In this document: piece after piece, positions 43,385-51,567 of the stretch
How positions within the stretch are numbered: position 1 is the first letter of the stretch
Layout of the letters: each line of letters begins with the position of its first letter
Origin: Lutimaribacter salitolerans
GTDB taxonomy: Bacteria; Pseudomonadota; Alphaproteobacteria; Rhodobacterales; Rhodobacteraceae
DNA length: 64,000 bases
Reading direction: 5' to 3'
NCBI RefSeq assembly: GCF_042677865.1
Contig: NZ_JBHUDD010000160.1
Coordinates: 1 to 64,000 of the forward strand
Position numbers and translations under genes: made by a program
Notes under the pieces: model-generated
The model's input: only the letters and a program-made list of their open reading frames with translations
Database searches by the model: none
Told to the model about the DNA's origin: nothing

Positions 43385-44113
43385 TCAGCCCAGTTTCGAC
43401 CACAGCGCGCCGTCGCCCATTGCCTTGACAAAGGCGTCATGGGCGGCGGCTTCTTCTTGCGTGATGCGCGGGGGCAGGGGCGTCGGGCGCGGCTGCGGCT
43501 TCCACGTAGTGCCCGCGATACTGCTGCCGTCGGTGTTCACGCTGGCCAGCGCGAAATCCGGCTGCCGCCCGCCGATCAGTTCAAGATAGACCTCGGCCAA
43601 GATTTCTGAGTCGAGCAGCGCGCCGTGCAGCGTGCGCGAGGTGTTGTCGATCCCGAACCGGCGACACAGCGCATCCAGCGAGGCGGGCGAGCCGGGGAAT
43701 TTCTGCCGCGCGATGGCCAGCGTATCCACCGCCCGCGCCCAGGCCAATTCGGGCAGGCCGATCCAGCGCAGCTCGGCATTCAGGAATTTCATGTCAAAGG
43801 CCGCGTTGTGAATCACCAGCTTGGCGTCGCCGACAAAGTCAAAGAATGCGCGGCCCACATCCTTGAACAGCGGCTTGTCGCGCAATGTCACCTCGCCGTC
43901 GCGGGGCGGTCGTGGGTTGGCCAGCAGATCGGGGCCGATACCGTGAATACCGAACGCGCCTTCGGGCATGTCACGCTGCGGGTTGATATACTGGTGATAG
44001 GTGCGACCCGTCGGCATGTGGTTCAACAGCTCGATCGCGCCGATTTCCACGATCCGGTCGCCCTGATCGGGTTCAAATCCGGTGGTTTCGGTATCAAGAA
44101 CGATTTCACGCAT
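43385..44113 (-). CDS. dnaQ: DNA polymerase III epsilon subunit (3'-5' exonuclease)
   Basis: The product has 242 residues. Exo I is DTETTG with Asp7 and Glu9, Exo II is VIHNAAFDMKFLNAEL (about 105-120), and Exo III appears near the HGALLDSEILAEVY segment. It proofreads for the replicative polymerase. Its start overlaps the coaE stop by 8 bases. Part of the origin-flanking run maf-aroE-coaE-dnaQ. Confidence 0.96.
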   Translation of the reverse strand: MREIVLDTETTGFEPDQGDRIVEIGAIELLNHMPTGRTYHQYINPQRDMPEGAFGIHGIGPDLLANPRPPRDGEVTLRDKPLFKDVGRAFFDFVGDAKLVIHNAAFDMKFLNAELRWIGLPELAWARAVDTLAIARQKFPGSPASLDALCRRFGIDNTSRTLHGALLDSEILAEVYLELIGGRQPDFALASVNTDGSSIAGTTWKPQPRPTPLPPRITQEEAAAHDAFVKAMGDGALWSKLG

Positions 44114-44702
44114 CTGCTGCCATCCTCTTGCGTATGTCTGCGATCACATCCTGCACCTGCGCGCGGGCATGCTCGATCGTGTCGGTCAGTATCACGTAGT
44201 CCGCGCGGGCACGCTTTTCCGCATCCGGTGTCTGCTTTGCCCGGATCGCGTTGAACTGATCCTCGGTCATGGTGCCACGATCCAGCACGCGGGCGCGCTG
44301 CGTGTCGGCATCGGTGCTGACAACGGCCACCGCATCCACCCGCGCCTCACCGCCGGTTTCGAACAACAGCGGGATATCGAACACAAGGATATCCGCCTGC
44401 GCCTGTGCGGCAAAATCTGCCCGGTCCTGCGCCACCAACGGATGCACGATGGACTCGATCCGTTTCAACGCATCCGCATCCTGCGCGATGATATTTTTCA
44501 GCGCATCGCGCGACACCGCACCATCCTGTATCGCATCGGGAAAGGCGGCTGCCATTGGCGCAACCGCCGCCCCGCCGCTGGAATAGAGCCTGTGCACGGC
44601 GGCATCCGCATCCCAAACGGCACAACCTTGTTCGGCGAACAGCCGCGCCGTGGTGGATTTGCCCATGCCGATGGAGCCGGTCAGACCAAGACGGAATGTC
44701 AT
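44106..44702 (-). CDS. coaE: Dephospho-CoA kinase
   Basis: The product has 198 residues with P-loop GSIGMGKST (about 9-17), DADAAVHRL and DIPLLFETGG, the family hallmarks. It phosphorylates the 3'-OH of dephospho-CoA in the last step of CoA synthesis. I chose the ATG at 44702, which overlaps the aroE stop (ATGA). Longer upstream starts would run through aroE. Confidence 0.95.
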   Translation of the reverse strand: MTFRLGLTGSIGMGKSTTARLFAEQGCAVWDADAAVHRLYSSGGAAVAPMAAAFPDAIQDGAVSRDALKNIIAQDADALKRIESIVHPLVAQDRADFAAQAQADILVFDIPLLFETGGEARVDAVAVVSTDADTQRARVLDRGTMTEDQFNAIRAKQTPDAEKRARADYVILTDTIEHARAQVQDVIADIRKRMAADA

Positions 44703-45532
44703 CGCAACGCTGCCGCCCGCGCCGCCGCATCGACCTCCGGGCGCACGCCGAACCAGCGTTCGAACGCCGGCACCGCCTGATGCAGCAGCATACCCAGACC
44801 ATCGACGGTGATGCATCCCATTTCTTCGGCGGTTTTCAGAAGCCGAGTTTGCAGCGGGGCGTAGACCAGATCGGTCACCACCGCGCCCTTTTGCAACCCG
44901 TCCAGCGGCACGCGCATCTCGGGCTTGCCGATCATGCCAAGGCTGGTGGTGTTGACGACCGTTGCCGCGTCTTCCAGCATGTTGCCCGCCTGCACCCAAT
45001 CGACAACCTGCAACCGCTTGCCGAAATCGGCTTGCAGGGCTTCGGCGCGGATACGGGTGCGGTTGGCGATCAGGATCTCGGGCACGCCCACGTCCAGCAG
45101 CGACGCGATCACCGCCCGCGCCGCACCACCGGCCCCCAGCACCGCGGCCGGCCCTGCCTGCGGCCGCCAGTCGGGCGCGCCCTGTCGCAGGTTTTCGATA
45201 AAGCCGTATCCGTCTGTGTTGTCGGCGTGAATCTTGCCGTCCTTGCGAAAGATCAGCGTATTCGCCGCCCCGATCAGCGTGGCGCGGTCGGTGACCAGAT
45301 CGGCAATCTCCATCACCTTTTCCTTGTGCGGAACGGTGATGTTCGCGCCGACAAACCCGGCTTTGGGCAGGGTCTGGATCACCTGCGCCAGATTTTCGGG
45401 GGCCACCTCCATAGGAATGTAGAACCCAGGCAAGCCGTGGGTTTTCAACCAATGCCGATGCAGTTGCGGTGATTTGGAATGGGCGATGGGCGTGCCGATC
45501 ACCCCCGCCAGCGGAATGCGCGTTTGCGTCAT
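44699..45532 (-). CDS. aroE: Shikimate dehydrogenase
   Basis: The product has 277 residues. GTPIAHSKSPQLH (about 11-23) binds shikimate, NITVPHKEKV (about 64-73) carries the catalytic Lys, and AVLGAGGAARAV is the NADP-binding loop. It makes shikimate from 3-dehydroshikimate in aromatic amino acid synthesis. The start overlaps the maf stop by 4 bases. Confidence 0.96.
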   Translation of the reverse strand: MTQTRIPLAGVIGTPIAHSKSPQLHRHWLKTHGLPGFYIPMEVAPENLAQVIQTLPKAGFVGANITVPHKEKVMEIADLVTDRATLIGAANTLIFRKDGKIHADNTDGYGFIENLRQGAPDWRPQAGPAAVLGAGGAARAVIASLLDVGVPEILIANRTRIRAEALQADFGKRLQVVDWVQAGNMLEDAATVVNTTSLGMIGKPEMRVPLDGLQKGAVVTDLVYAPLQTRLLKTAEEMGCITVDGLGMLLHQAVPAFERWFGVRPEVDAAARAAALR

Positions 45533-46128
45533 TGTTGCAGATCCCCTCGCAGCGTCAGATAGGACAAGAGTTCCAACAGCGGCATACCCAATACCGTAAA
45601 GTAATCGCCTTCGACGCGGGAAAACAAGCGCACGCCTTCCTCTTCCAGCTTGTAGGCCCCCACGCTGTCACCGATGCCCGGCCAGTTGCGGGACAGGTAT
45701 CCATCCAGGAACGTATCCGAAAACTCGCGCATCATCAGCCGCACGGTGCCCACATGCCGCCAGATCGGCTGCCCGTCCTCGACGATCACCGCCGCCGACA
45801 GCAGCTGATGCCGCTGCCCGCGCAGGGCGCGCAGCTGGTCGCGGGCGTCGTCGACACTGATGGGTTTCGACAGGATGCGACCATCGAAGCTCAACACCTG
45901 ATCGCAGCCGATCACCAGTGCGCCGGGCCTCTTGTCGCTGATCTTGCGCGCCTTCATCTCGGCCAGCGTGTCGGCGATATCGCGGGGGCTGGCCTGTTCT
46001 ACCAGCAGGGCGTCGCGGATCATCTCCTCGTCCACGCGCGCGACCTGAACATCGAAATCAACGCCTGCGCGCTCCAGCATCTGACGCCGGATGGACGAGC
46101 CCGAGGCAAGGATCAGTTTTTGCGGCAT
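45529..46128 (-). CDS. maf: Maf-like nucleoside triphosphate pyrophosphatase
   Basis: The product has 199 residues. ASGSSIRRQMLERAGV (about 8-23) and VIGCDQVLSFDG (about 73-84) identify the Maf family, which hydrolyses dTTP/UTP or modified nucleotides to monophosphates. It is the first minus-strand gene left of the origin. Its ATG (46128-46126) shares its first base with a perfect DnaA box at 46128-46136, so DnaA bound there could affect expression of maf and the genes after it. Confidence 0.93.
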   Translation of the reverse strand: MPQKLILASGSSIRRQMLERAGVDFDVQVARVDEEMIRDALLVEQASPRDIADTLAEMKARKISDKRPGALVIGCDQVLSFDGRILSKPISVDDARDQLRALRGQRHQLLSAAVIVEDGQPIWRHVGTVRLMMREFSDTFLDGYLSRNWPGIGDSVGAYKLEEEGVRLFSRVEGDYFTVLGMPLLELLSYLTLRGDLQQ

Positions 46129-46136
46129 GTGGATAA
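46128..46136 (-). promoter_or_regulatory. Perfect DnaA box
   Basis: TGTGGATAA, the exact complement of TTATCCACA, overlapping the first base of the maf start codon. Confidence 0.8.
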
Positions 46137-46150
46137 CCCGGTGGGGAACG

Positions 46151-46165
46151 TTAAGGGGTTCTTAA
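46151..46165. promoter_or_regulatory. CtrA-type binding site in oriC
   Basis: TTAA (46151-46154), 7 bases, TTAA (46162-46165): an exact match to the full CtrA site known from Caulobacter, where CtrA binding in the origin blocks initiation. It is 15 bases from the perfect DnaA box. Confidence 0.6.
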
Positions 46166-46351
46166 GGATAAAATCGGGGCAAATCCACCGCTGCGGCACA
46201 CCGGTGGAAAACCCACATCATCCAACCGCCCTCGGACCCGCTCGCCCACCTGTGAAAAGGATAACCGGGCCCAGGTGGACAACGCGGACCGAAACGTTCG
46301 GCGCACAGGGTTTTCCACAGACTCAAAACAGTTACAATCTAATTAACTAAC

Positions 46352-46365
46352 TGAAAATATTTTCA
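46352..46365. repeat. AT-rich palindrome in oriC
   Basis: TGAAAATATTTTCA is a perfect 14-bp palindrome in the centre of the most AT-rich part of the origin gap, a likely part of the unwinding region. Confidence 0.6.
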
Positions 46366-46430
46366 TATTTGACACATCCCCCGATCTTAACCTTCTGTGG
46401 GCAAAAACTGTCCCGTTGTGGGAAAGAGAC

Positions 46431-46450
46431 GGATAACCACGTTATCCACT
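46431..46450. promoter_or_regulatory. Inverted repeat containing a near-perfect DnaA box
   Basis: GGATAAC (46431-46437), CAC, GTTATCC (46441-46447); the right arm belongs to the DnaA box TTATCCACT (46442-46450, one mismatch). The left arm gives a partial box on the other strand, so two DnaA molecules could bind head to head. Confidence 0.55.
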
Positions 46451-46536
46451 GCTCCGGTGACCCCCATCTAAATCTTCATCTCTTTTCTTATATCTATATT
46501 GATATTAAGAGGGCAGGATCGCTTGAAAGGCTTTCC

Positions 46537-46986
46537 ATGTCCGATCTGCTTGCCCTGCTTTATCCTTGGAACAAGGCCATTCACATCATGGCCGTGATCA
46601 CCTGGATGGCGGGCATCTTTTATCTGCCCCGTCTGTTCGTTTATCACGCCGAACAGGCCACGGTCGGCGATGCCCGCGACGAGGTGTTTCGCGTCATGGA
46701 ACACAAACTGCTGCGCTACATCATGAACCCGTCGATGATTGTGGTCTGGGTGTTCGGCCTGGCGCTGGTTGCCACACCCGGGATCGTCGACTGGGGCATG
46801 GTCTGGCCCTGGGCCAAGGCGATATCGGTTCTGGCGATGACGTGGTTTCACATGTGGCTCTCGGCGCGGCGCAAGGAGTTTGCCGCCGGACAGAACCAGA
46901 TGGCCGGGCGGCGATACCGGCTGATGAACGAGGTGCCGACGATCCTGATGATCGTGATCGTGCTGTCGGTGGTCATCAAGTTCTGA
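46537..46986 (+). CDS. hemJ: Protoporphyrinogen IX oxidase HemJ
   Basis: The product is a 149-residue four-helix membrane protein of the HemJ (UPF0093, formerly CopD-like) family that oxidises protoporphyrinogen IX to protoporphyrin IX in bacteria lacking HemG and HemY oxidases. The conserved His is in NKAIHIMAVITWMAG (about residue 15), with YLPRLFVYH and MNPSMI following. I chose the ATG at 46537 after GAAAGG; the open frame upstream runs through the origin and is not coding. It is the first rightward gene after oriC. Confidence 0.92.
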   Translation: MSDLLALLYPWNKAIHIMAVITWMAGIFYLPRLFVYHAEQATVGDARDEVFRVMEHKLLRYIMNPSMIVVWVFGLALVATPGIVDWGMVWPWAKAISVLAMTWFHMWLSARRKEFAAGQNQMAGRRYRLMNEVPTILMIVIVLSVVIKF

Positions 46987-46988
46987 GT

Positions 46989-47017
46989 TTGACTTGGGGC
47001 CGTGGCAGGCGTATACC
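46989..47017 (+). promoter_or_regulatory. Promoter of rho
   Basis: TTGACT (46989-46994), 17 bases, TATACC (47012-47017), a close match to sigma-70 consensus, 95 bases before the rho start. The leader of about 90 bases could hold the Rho autoregulation site. Confidence 0.6.
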
Positions 47018-47111
47018 GCACGCCAAGTCGCCCGTCCGGGCGGATATCTTCCACTTACAGAACTGACCATGTGCCGTACACGGCAGGCATGGTCGCGCAA
47101 GGTATATCCCG

Positions 47112-48383
47112 ATGTCCGAGAACCGTTTGAATCTGGCCGAGCTCAAGGTCAAAAGCCCCAAAGACCTGCTGGCGATGGCCGAAGAGCTGGAAATCGAAAA
47201 CGCCTCGACCATGCGCAAGGGCGACATGATGTTCCAGATCCTCCGCGAAATGGCGGATGAAGGCTGGGAAATCGGCGGCGATGGCGTGCTTGAGGTCCTG
47301 CAGGACGGTTTCGGTTTCCTGCGCAGCCCCGAAGCCAACTACCTGCCCGGCCCCGATGACATCTATGTCTCGCCTGACATGATCCGGCAGTTTGCCCTGC
47401 GCACCGGCGATTCGATCGAAGGCGTGATCCGTGCGCCAGACGATCAGGAACGGTATTTCGCCCTGACCAGCGTCGAGAAGATCAACTTCGAGGACCCGGA
47501 AAGGGCCCGTCACAAGATCGCGTTCGACAACCTGACGCCGCTCTATCCCGACGAGCGGCTGAAGATGGAGATCGAGGATCCGACGATCAAGGACCGCACC
47601 GCTCGGATCATCGACCTGGTGGCCCCCATCGGCAAGGGCCAACGGTCGCTGATCGTGGCGCCGCCGCGTACGGGTAAGACTGTGATCTTGCAGAACATCG
47701 CCCGCTCGATCGAGGTAAACCACCCCGAAATCTATCTGATCGTGCTGCTGATCGACGAACGTCCCGAAGAGGTGACCGACATGCAGCGCAGCGTGAAGGG
47801 CGAGGTCGTGTCGTCAACCTTTGACGAACCTGCCACCCGCCACGTGGCTGTTTCGGAAATGGTGATCGAAAAGGCCAAGCGTCTGGTCGAACATAAGCGA
47901 GATGTTGTTATCCTTCTCGACTCGATCACAAGACTTGGTAGGGCATTCAACACGGTCGTGCCCTCGTCGGGCAAGGTTCTGACCGGCGGCGTGGATGCCA
48001 ACGCGCTGCAACGGCCAAAGCGATTCTTTGGTGCGGCGCGGAACATCGAAGAGGGCGGATCGCTGACCATCATCGCCACTGCGCTGATCGACACCGGCAG
48101 CCGAATGGACGAGGTGATCTTTGAAGAGTTCAAAGGCACCGGCAACAGCGAGCTGGTTCTGGATCGCAAGATCTCGGACAAGCGGGTGTTCCCGGCCATC
48201 GACATCCTGAAATCCGGCACACGCAAAGAGGAACTGCTGATCGACAAATCCGATCTGGCGAAAACCTATGTGCTGCGCCGGATTCTGAATCCGATGGGCA
48301 CCACGGATGCAGTTGAATTCCTGCTGTCGAAGATGAAACAAACCAAGACAAACGCGGAATTCTTTGATTCCATGAACACCTGA
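47112..48383 (+). CDS. rho: Transcription termination factor Rho
   Basis: The product has 423 residues. The N-terminal RNA-binding (CSD) domain includes DGFGFLRSPEANYLPGPDD (about 64-82), Walker A is APPRTGKT (about 183-190) and the Q-loop region is LDSITRLGRAFN. Rho is a hexameric RNA translocase that ends transcription of untranslated RNA. Its start is an ATG after CAAGGTATATCCCG. It stands alone on its own promoter. Confidence 0.97.
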   Translation: MSENRLNLAELKVKSPKDLLAMAEELEIENASTMRKGDMMFQILREMADEGWEIGGDGVLEVLQDGFGFLRSPEANYLPGPDDIYVSPDMIRQFALRTGDSIEGVIRAPDDQERYFALTSVEKINFEDPERARHKIAFDNLTPLYPDERLKMEIEDPTIKDRTARIIDLVAPIGKGQRSLIVAPPRTGKTVILQNIARSIEVNHPEIYLIVLLIDERPEEVTDMQRSVKGEVVSSTFDEPATRHVAVSEMVIEKAKRLVEHKRDVVILLDSITRLGRAFNTVVPSSGKVLTGGVDANALQRPKRFFGAARNIEEGGSLTIIATALIDTGSRMDEVIFEEFKGTGNSELVLDRKISDKRVFPAIDILKSGTRKEELLIDKSDLAKTYVLRRILNPMGTTDAVEFLLSKMKQTKTNAEFFDSMNT

Positions 48384-48411
48384 CGCGGCCCGCCGCAGTA
48401 AGGATTGCGAA

Positions 48412-49686
48412 ATGGACACGATTTTCGCCCTTGCCACAGCCGCTGGCAAGGCTGGCATCGCGGTGATCCGCGTGTCCGGCCCGGGCGCGTTTCTGGCGTG
48501 TGAGCGTATCGCCGGGGATGTGCCCGCACCCCGCCGCGCCAGCCTGCGCAGACTGCGGGACGCGGGCGGCGACGTTCTGGACGAGGCGCTGGTGATCACC
48601 TTTGCCAAAGGCCACAGCTTTACCGGCGAGGACGTTGTCGAGCTTCACTGCCACGGCTCTGTCGCGATCACCTCGGCCGTGCTGCGGGCATTGGGGGAGA
48701 TTGACGGGTTGCGTATGGCTAACCCCGGCGAGTTCACGCGCCGGGCATTGGAGAATGGTCGCTTGGATCTGACCCAGGTCGAGGGCCTGGCCGATCTGAT
48801 CGAGTCCGAAACCGAGGCGCAGCGCAAGCAGGCGCAACGCATCCTGGACGGGGCCATCGGGGCGCAGGCCGAGGCGTGGCGCCGCGACCTTATTCGTGCG
48901 GCGGCTTTGCTGGAAGCGGTCATTGATTTCGCGGATGACGACGTGCCTGAGGATGTCTCGCCCGAGGTTCTGGACCTGACCAAGCGGACCCGAGGCGACA
49001 TCGAGGTGCAATTGCGCGGGATCGATGCGGCCGAACGGGTGCGCACGGGGTTCGAGGTGGCAATCGTCGGTGCGCCGAACGTCGGGAAATCCACTCTGTT
49101 GAACGCGCTTGCTGGGCGCGAGGCTGCGATCACATCCGAGTTCGCAGGCACGACACGCGATGTGATAGAGGTACGGATGGACCTGGGTGGTTTGCCGGTG
49201 ACGGTCCTGGATACCGCAGGCCTGCGCGACACGCAGGATCATGTCGAGGGGATCGGCATTGCCCGCGCGCGCGAGCGCGCAACCGCGGCGGACTTACGGG
49301 TTTTCCTGCTGGATGGCGACGCGCCTGATTTGCCGCCGCTGCCCGGAGACATCGTGGTTCAGGCCAAGGCCGATCTGCGCGGAACGGGTGTGTCGGGTTT
49401 GACGGGGCAGGGGATCGGACAGCTCGTTTCCGATATCACGACCTGTCTGCAAGAGCAGGCTGGTCAGGCCGGGCTTGCATCGCGTGAACGGCATCGCCTT
49501 GCGCTGGCACAGGCGATAACCGGCCTGCAGGCCGCCGAATCGCATGTCAGAATCGGCGCGGACCGTTATGATCTGGCGGCAGAAGAATTGCGCAATGTCG
49601 TGCGGGCGCTGGAATCTCTGGTTGGTCGCATTGATGTTGAAAACCTGCTGGACGAAATCTTTGCCAGCTTTTGCCTTGGGAAGTGA
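48412..49686 (+). CDS. mnmE: tRNA modification GTPase MnmE
   Basis: The product has 424 residues: an N-terminal formyl-THF-binding domain, a helical domain, an inserted G domain (GAPNVGKSTLLNALAG, about 222-237; DTAGLRDTQD) and the C-terminal CLGK motif with the essential Cys. With MnmG it installs the cmnm5 group at U34 of tRNAs. It is slightly shorter than the E. coli protein (454). The stop is 12 bases before the chosen mnmG start. Confidence 0.96.
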   Translation: MDTIFALATAAGKAGIAVIRVSGPGAFLACERIAGDVPAPRRASLRRLRDAGGDVLDEALVITFAKGHSFTGEDVVELHCHGSVAITSAVLRALGEIDGLRMANPGEFTRRALENGRLDLTQVEGLADLIESETEAQRKQAQRILDGAIGAQAEAWRRDLIRAAALLEAVIDFADDDVPEDVSPEVLDLTKRTRGDIEVQLRGIDAAERVRTGFEVAIVGAPNVGKSTLLNALAGREAAITSEFAGTTRDVIEVRMDLGGLPVTVLDTAGLRDTQDHVEGIGIARARERATAADLRVFLLDGDAPDLPPLPGDIVVQAKADLRGTGVSGLTGQGIGQLVSDITTCLQEQAGQAGLASRERHRLALAQAITGLQAAESHVRIGADRYDLAAEELRNVVRALESLVGRIDVENLLDEIFASFCLGK

Positions 49687-49690
49687 GGAG

Positions 49691-49706
49691 TGTTTCACGT
49701 GAAACA
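49691..49706. promoter_or_regulatory. parS: parS centromere site 1 (perfect)
   Basis: TGTTTCACGTGAAACA matches the 16-bp parS consensus exactly. It spans the mnmG ribosome-binding region and start codon, 3.2 kb from the predicted origin, and should be bound by ParB encoded at 52990. Confidence 0.93.
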
Positions 49707-51567
49707 TTTTGACTTCGACGTTCTCGTCGTCGGTGGGGGACATGCCGGTGCGGATGCCGCCCATGCGGCCGCACGCATGGGGGCGCGCACGGCGCTGATC
49801 ACGCTGCGGCGTGAGGCGATCGGTGTTATGTCCTGCAATCCGGCGATTGGCGGTCTGGGCAAAGGGCACCTGGTGCGAGAGATCGATGCGCTGGACGGTG
49901 TTATGGCGCGGGTCGCGGACAAGGCTGGTATCCAGTTTCGACTTCTGAACCGGCGCAAAGGTCCCGCCGTTCAAGGCCCGCGAGCGCAATCTGACCGCAA
50001 GATCTATCGCACGCAGATGCTGATGGAGATGGAAGAACAGCCCAACCTGACGATCATCGAAGGTGAAGCCACCGATTTCCTGATGGAAGGTGTTCGCGTC
50101 ACGGGGCTGCAACTGTCGGATGGCAGCGAACTTTGCGCAAAAGCTGTTGTGCTGACCACCGGAACATTTCTGCGCGGCATGATCCATATCGGGGACTTGT
50201 CGCGCCCGGGCGGCCGTATGGGTGACAAGCCCTCGGTGCGGTTGGCTGAACGGATTGACAGCTTCGGCCTGCCGTTGGGACGCTTGAAAACCGGCACGCC
50301 CCCGCGGCTGGATGGACGCACGATTGCCTGGGACAAGCTCGAGTCGCAGCCCGGGGATGATGACCCTGTGATGTTCTCGTTCCTGTCAAAAGCCCCTTTT
50401 GTGCGTCAGGTGTCTTGCGGAATCACGCACACGAATGAGCGCACCCACGCGATTATTCAGGACAACCTGTCGCGCTCGGCCATGTATGGCGGGCATATCG
50501 AAGGGGTTGGGCCCCGGTATTGCCCTTCGATCGAGGACAAGGTGGTGCGTTTTGCCGACAAGACCTCTCACCAGATTTTTCTGGAACCAGAGGGGTTGGA
50601 CGATCACACGATTTACCCCAACGGAATCTCGACTTCGTTGCCCGAAGATGTGCAGCACGCGTATGTTCAGTCAATCGTAGGATTGGAGCAAGCGGTGATC
50701 CTGCAGCCCGGCTATGCGATCGAATATGACTATGTCGATCCTCGCGCGCTTGATCTGCGGCTGGCGGTCAGGGAGGTGCCGGGTCTGTATCTAGCCGGTC
50801 AGATCAACGGAACCACCGGATATGAAGAGGCTGCAGCGCAAGGCTTGGTCGCCGGACTGAACGCGGCGGCAGAGGCTTTGGGGCGCGACCCCATCACATT
50901 CAGCCGCGCGGACAGCTACATCGGCGTGATGATCGACGATCTGACGACCCGAGGCGTGACCGAGCCATATCGCATGTTCACCTCGCGTGCCGAATTCCGC
51001 CTGTCGCTGCGTGCGGACAACGCCGATCAGCGCCTGACACCGAAAGGGATTGAAATAGGATGTGTCGGTGAAATCCGACGCGCCGCGTTCGAAGCAAAGC
51101 GGGAACGCTTGGTTTCCGCCAGGCAGCGGCTGGAGGCGGAGACATACACGCCGCGACAACTCGCTGGTCTGGGTCTGACAGTCAATCAGGATGGCGCGCG
51201 CAGAAGCGGCTTTCAACTGCTGTCGTTCCCCGATGTCGGGTTTGACCATCTGATCATGCTCGATCCGTCGTTTGCAGATATCGACGCCGAGACGCGCGAG
51301 CAACTGGCGCGGGACGCGCTTTATGCGAACTACATTGACCGGCAGCAGCGTGACGTCGATGCGATGAAACGGGATGAGCAGCACGAGATTCCGACGACAT
51401 TCGATTTTGTCGCAATCGATGGTCTGTCCAACGAGCTAAAGACAAAGCTTGCAAAGTCGCGCCCGGCGAATCTTGCCCAGGCAGCGCGGATCGACGGGAT
51501 GACGCCAGCAGCATTGACCTTGATTCTGGCGCGGTTGCGGCGTGACAAGCGCGAGAGATCCGCGTGA
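49699..51567 (+). CDS. mnmG: tRNA modification FAD enzyme MnmG (GidA)
   Basis: The product has 622 residues. The FAD-binding motif VVGGGHAGADAAHAAARMG follows the start, with NPAIGGLGKGHL (about 44-55) and PGYAIEYDYVDPR in the middle. It works with MnmE on U34 of tRNA. I chose the GTG at 49699 (reading MKHFDFDV) because GGAG (49687-49690) lies 8 bases upstream. The in-frame GTG at 49690 would overlap that RBS. The start codon lies within parS site 1. Confidence 0.96.
   Translation: MKHFDFDVLVVGGGHAGADAAHAAARMGARTALITLRREAIGVMSCNPAIGGLGKGHLVREIDALDGVMARVADKAGIQFRLLNRRKGPAVQGPRAQSDRKIYRTQMLMEMEEQPNLTIIEGEATDFLMEGVRVTGLQLSDGSELCAKAVVLTTGTFLRGMIHIGDLSRPGGRMGDKPSVRLAERIDSFGLPLGRLKTGTPPRLDGRTIAWDKLESQPGDDDPVMFSFLSKAPFVRQVSCGITHTNERTHAIIQDNLSRSAMYGGHIEGVGPRYCPSIEDKVVRFADKTSHQIFLEPEGLDDHTIYPNGISTSLPEDVQHAYVQSIVGLEQAVILQPGYAIEYDYVDPRALDLRLAVREVPGLYLAGQINGTTGYEEAAAQGLVAGLNAAAEALGRDPITFSRADSYIGVMIDDLTTRGVTEPYRMFTSRAEFRLSLRADNADQRLTPKGIEIGCVGEIRRAAFEAKRERLVSARQRLEAETYTPRQLAGLGLTVNQDGARRSGFQLLSFPDVGFDHLIMLDPSFADIDAETREQLARDALYANYIDRQQRDVDAMKRDEQHEIPTTFDFVAIDGLSNELKTKLAKSRPANLAQAARIDGMTPAALTLILARLRRDKRERSA

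Larger units (their letters stand above)
46129..46536. other. oriC: Chromosomal origin of replication (oriC), predicted
   Basis: A 408-bp gap with divergent gene runs on both sides. DnaA boxes (consensus TTATCCACA): perfect reverse copy TGTGGATAA 46128-46136; one mismatch TTTTCCACA 46311-46319 and TTATCCACT 46442-46450; two mismatches GGTGGAAAA 46203-46211, GGTGGACAA 46274-46282, TGTGGGCAA 46396-46404 and TGTGGGAAA 46417-46425. A perfect TTAA-N7-TTAA lies at 46151-46165. AT-rich stretches at 46325-46375 and 46470-46515 are candidate unwinding elements. A GANTC site is at 46320-46324. The parAB genes and parS sites lie a few kb to the right. Together this is strong indirect evidence; dnaA and hemE, seen near some origins, are not in the window. 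Confidence 0.82.

Noticed and set aside
46369..46374. TTGACA in the origin as a hemJ promoter
   Set aside because: No acceptable -10 box at 16-18 bases downstream.
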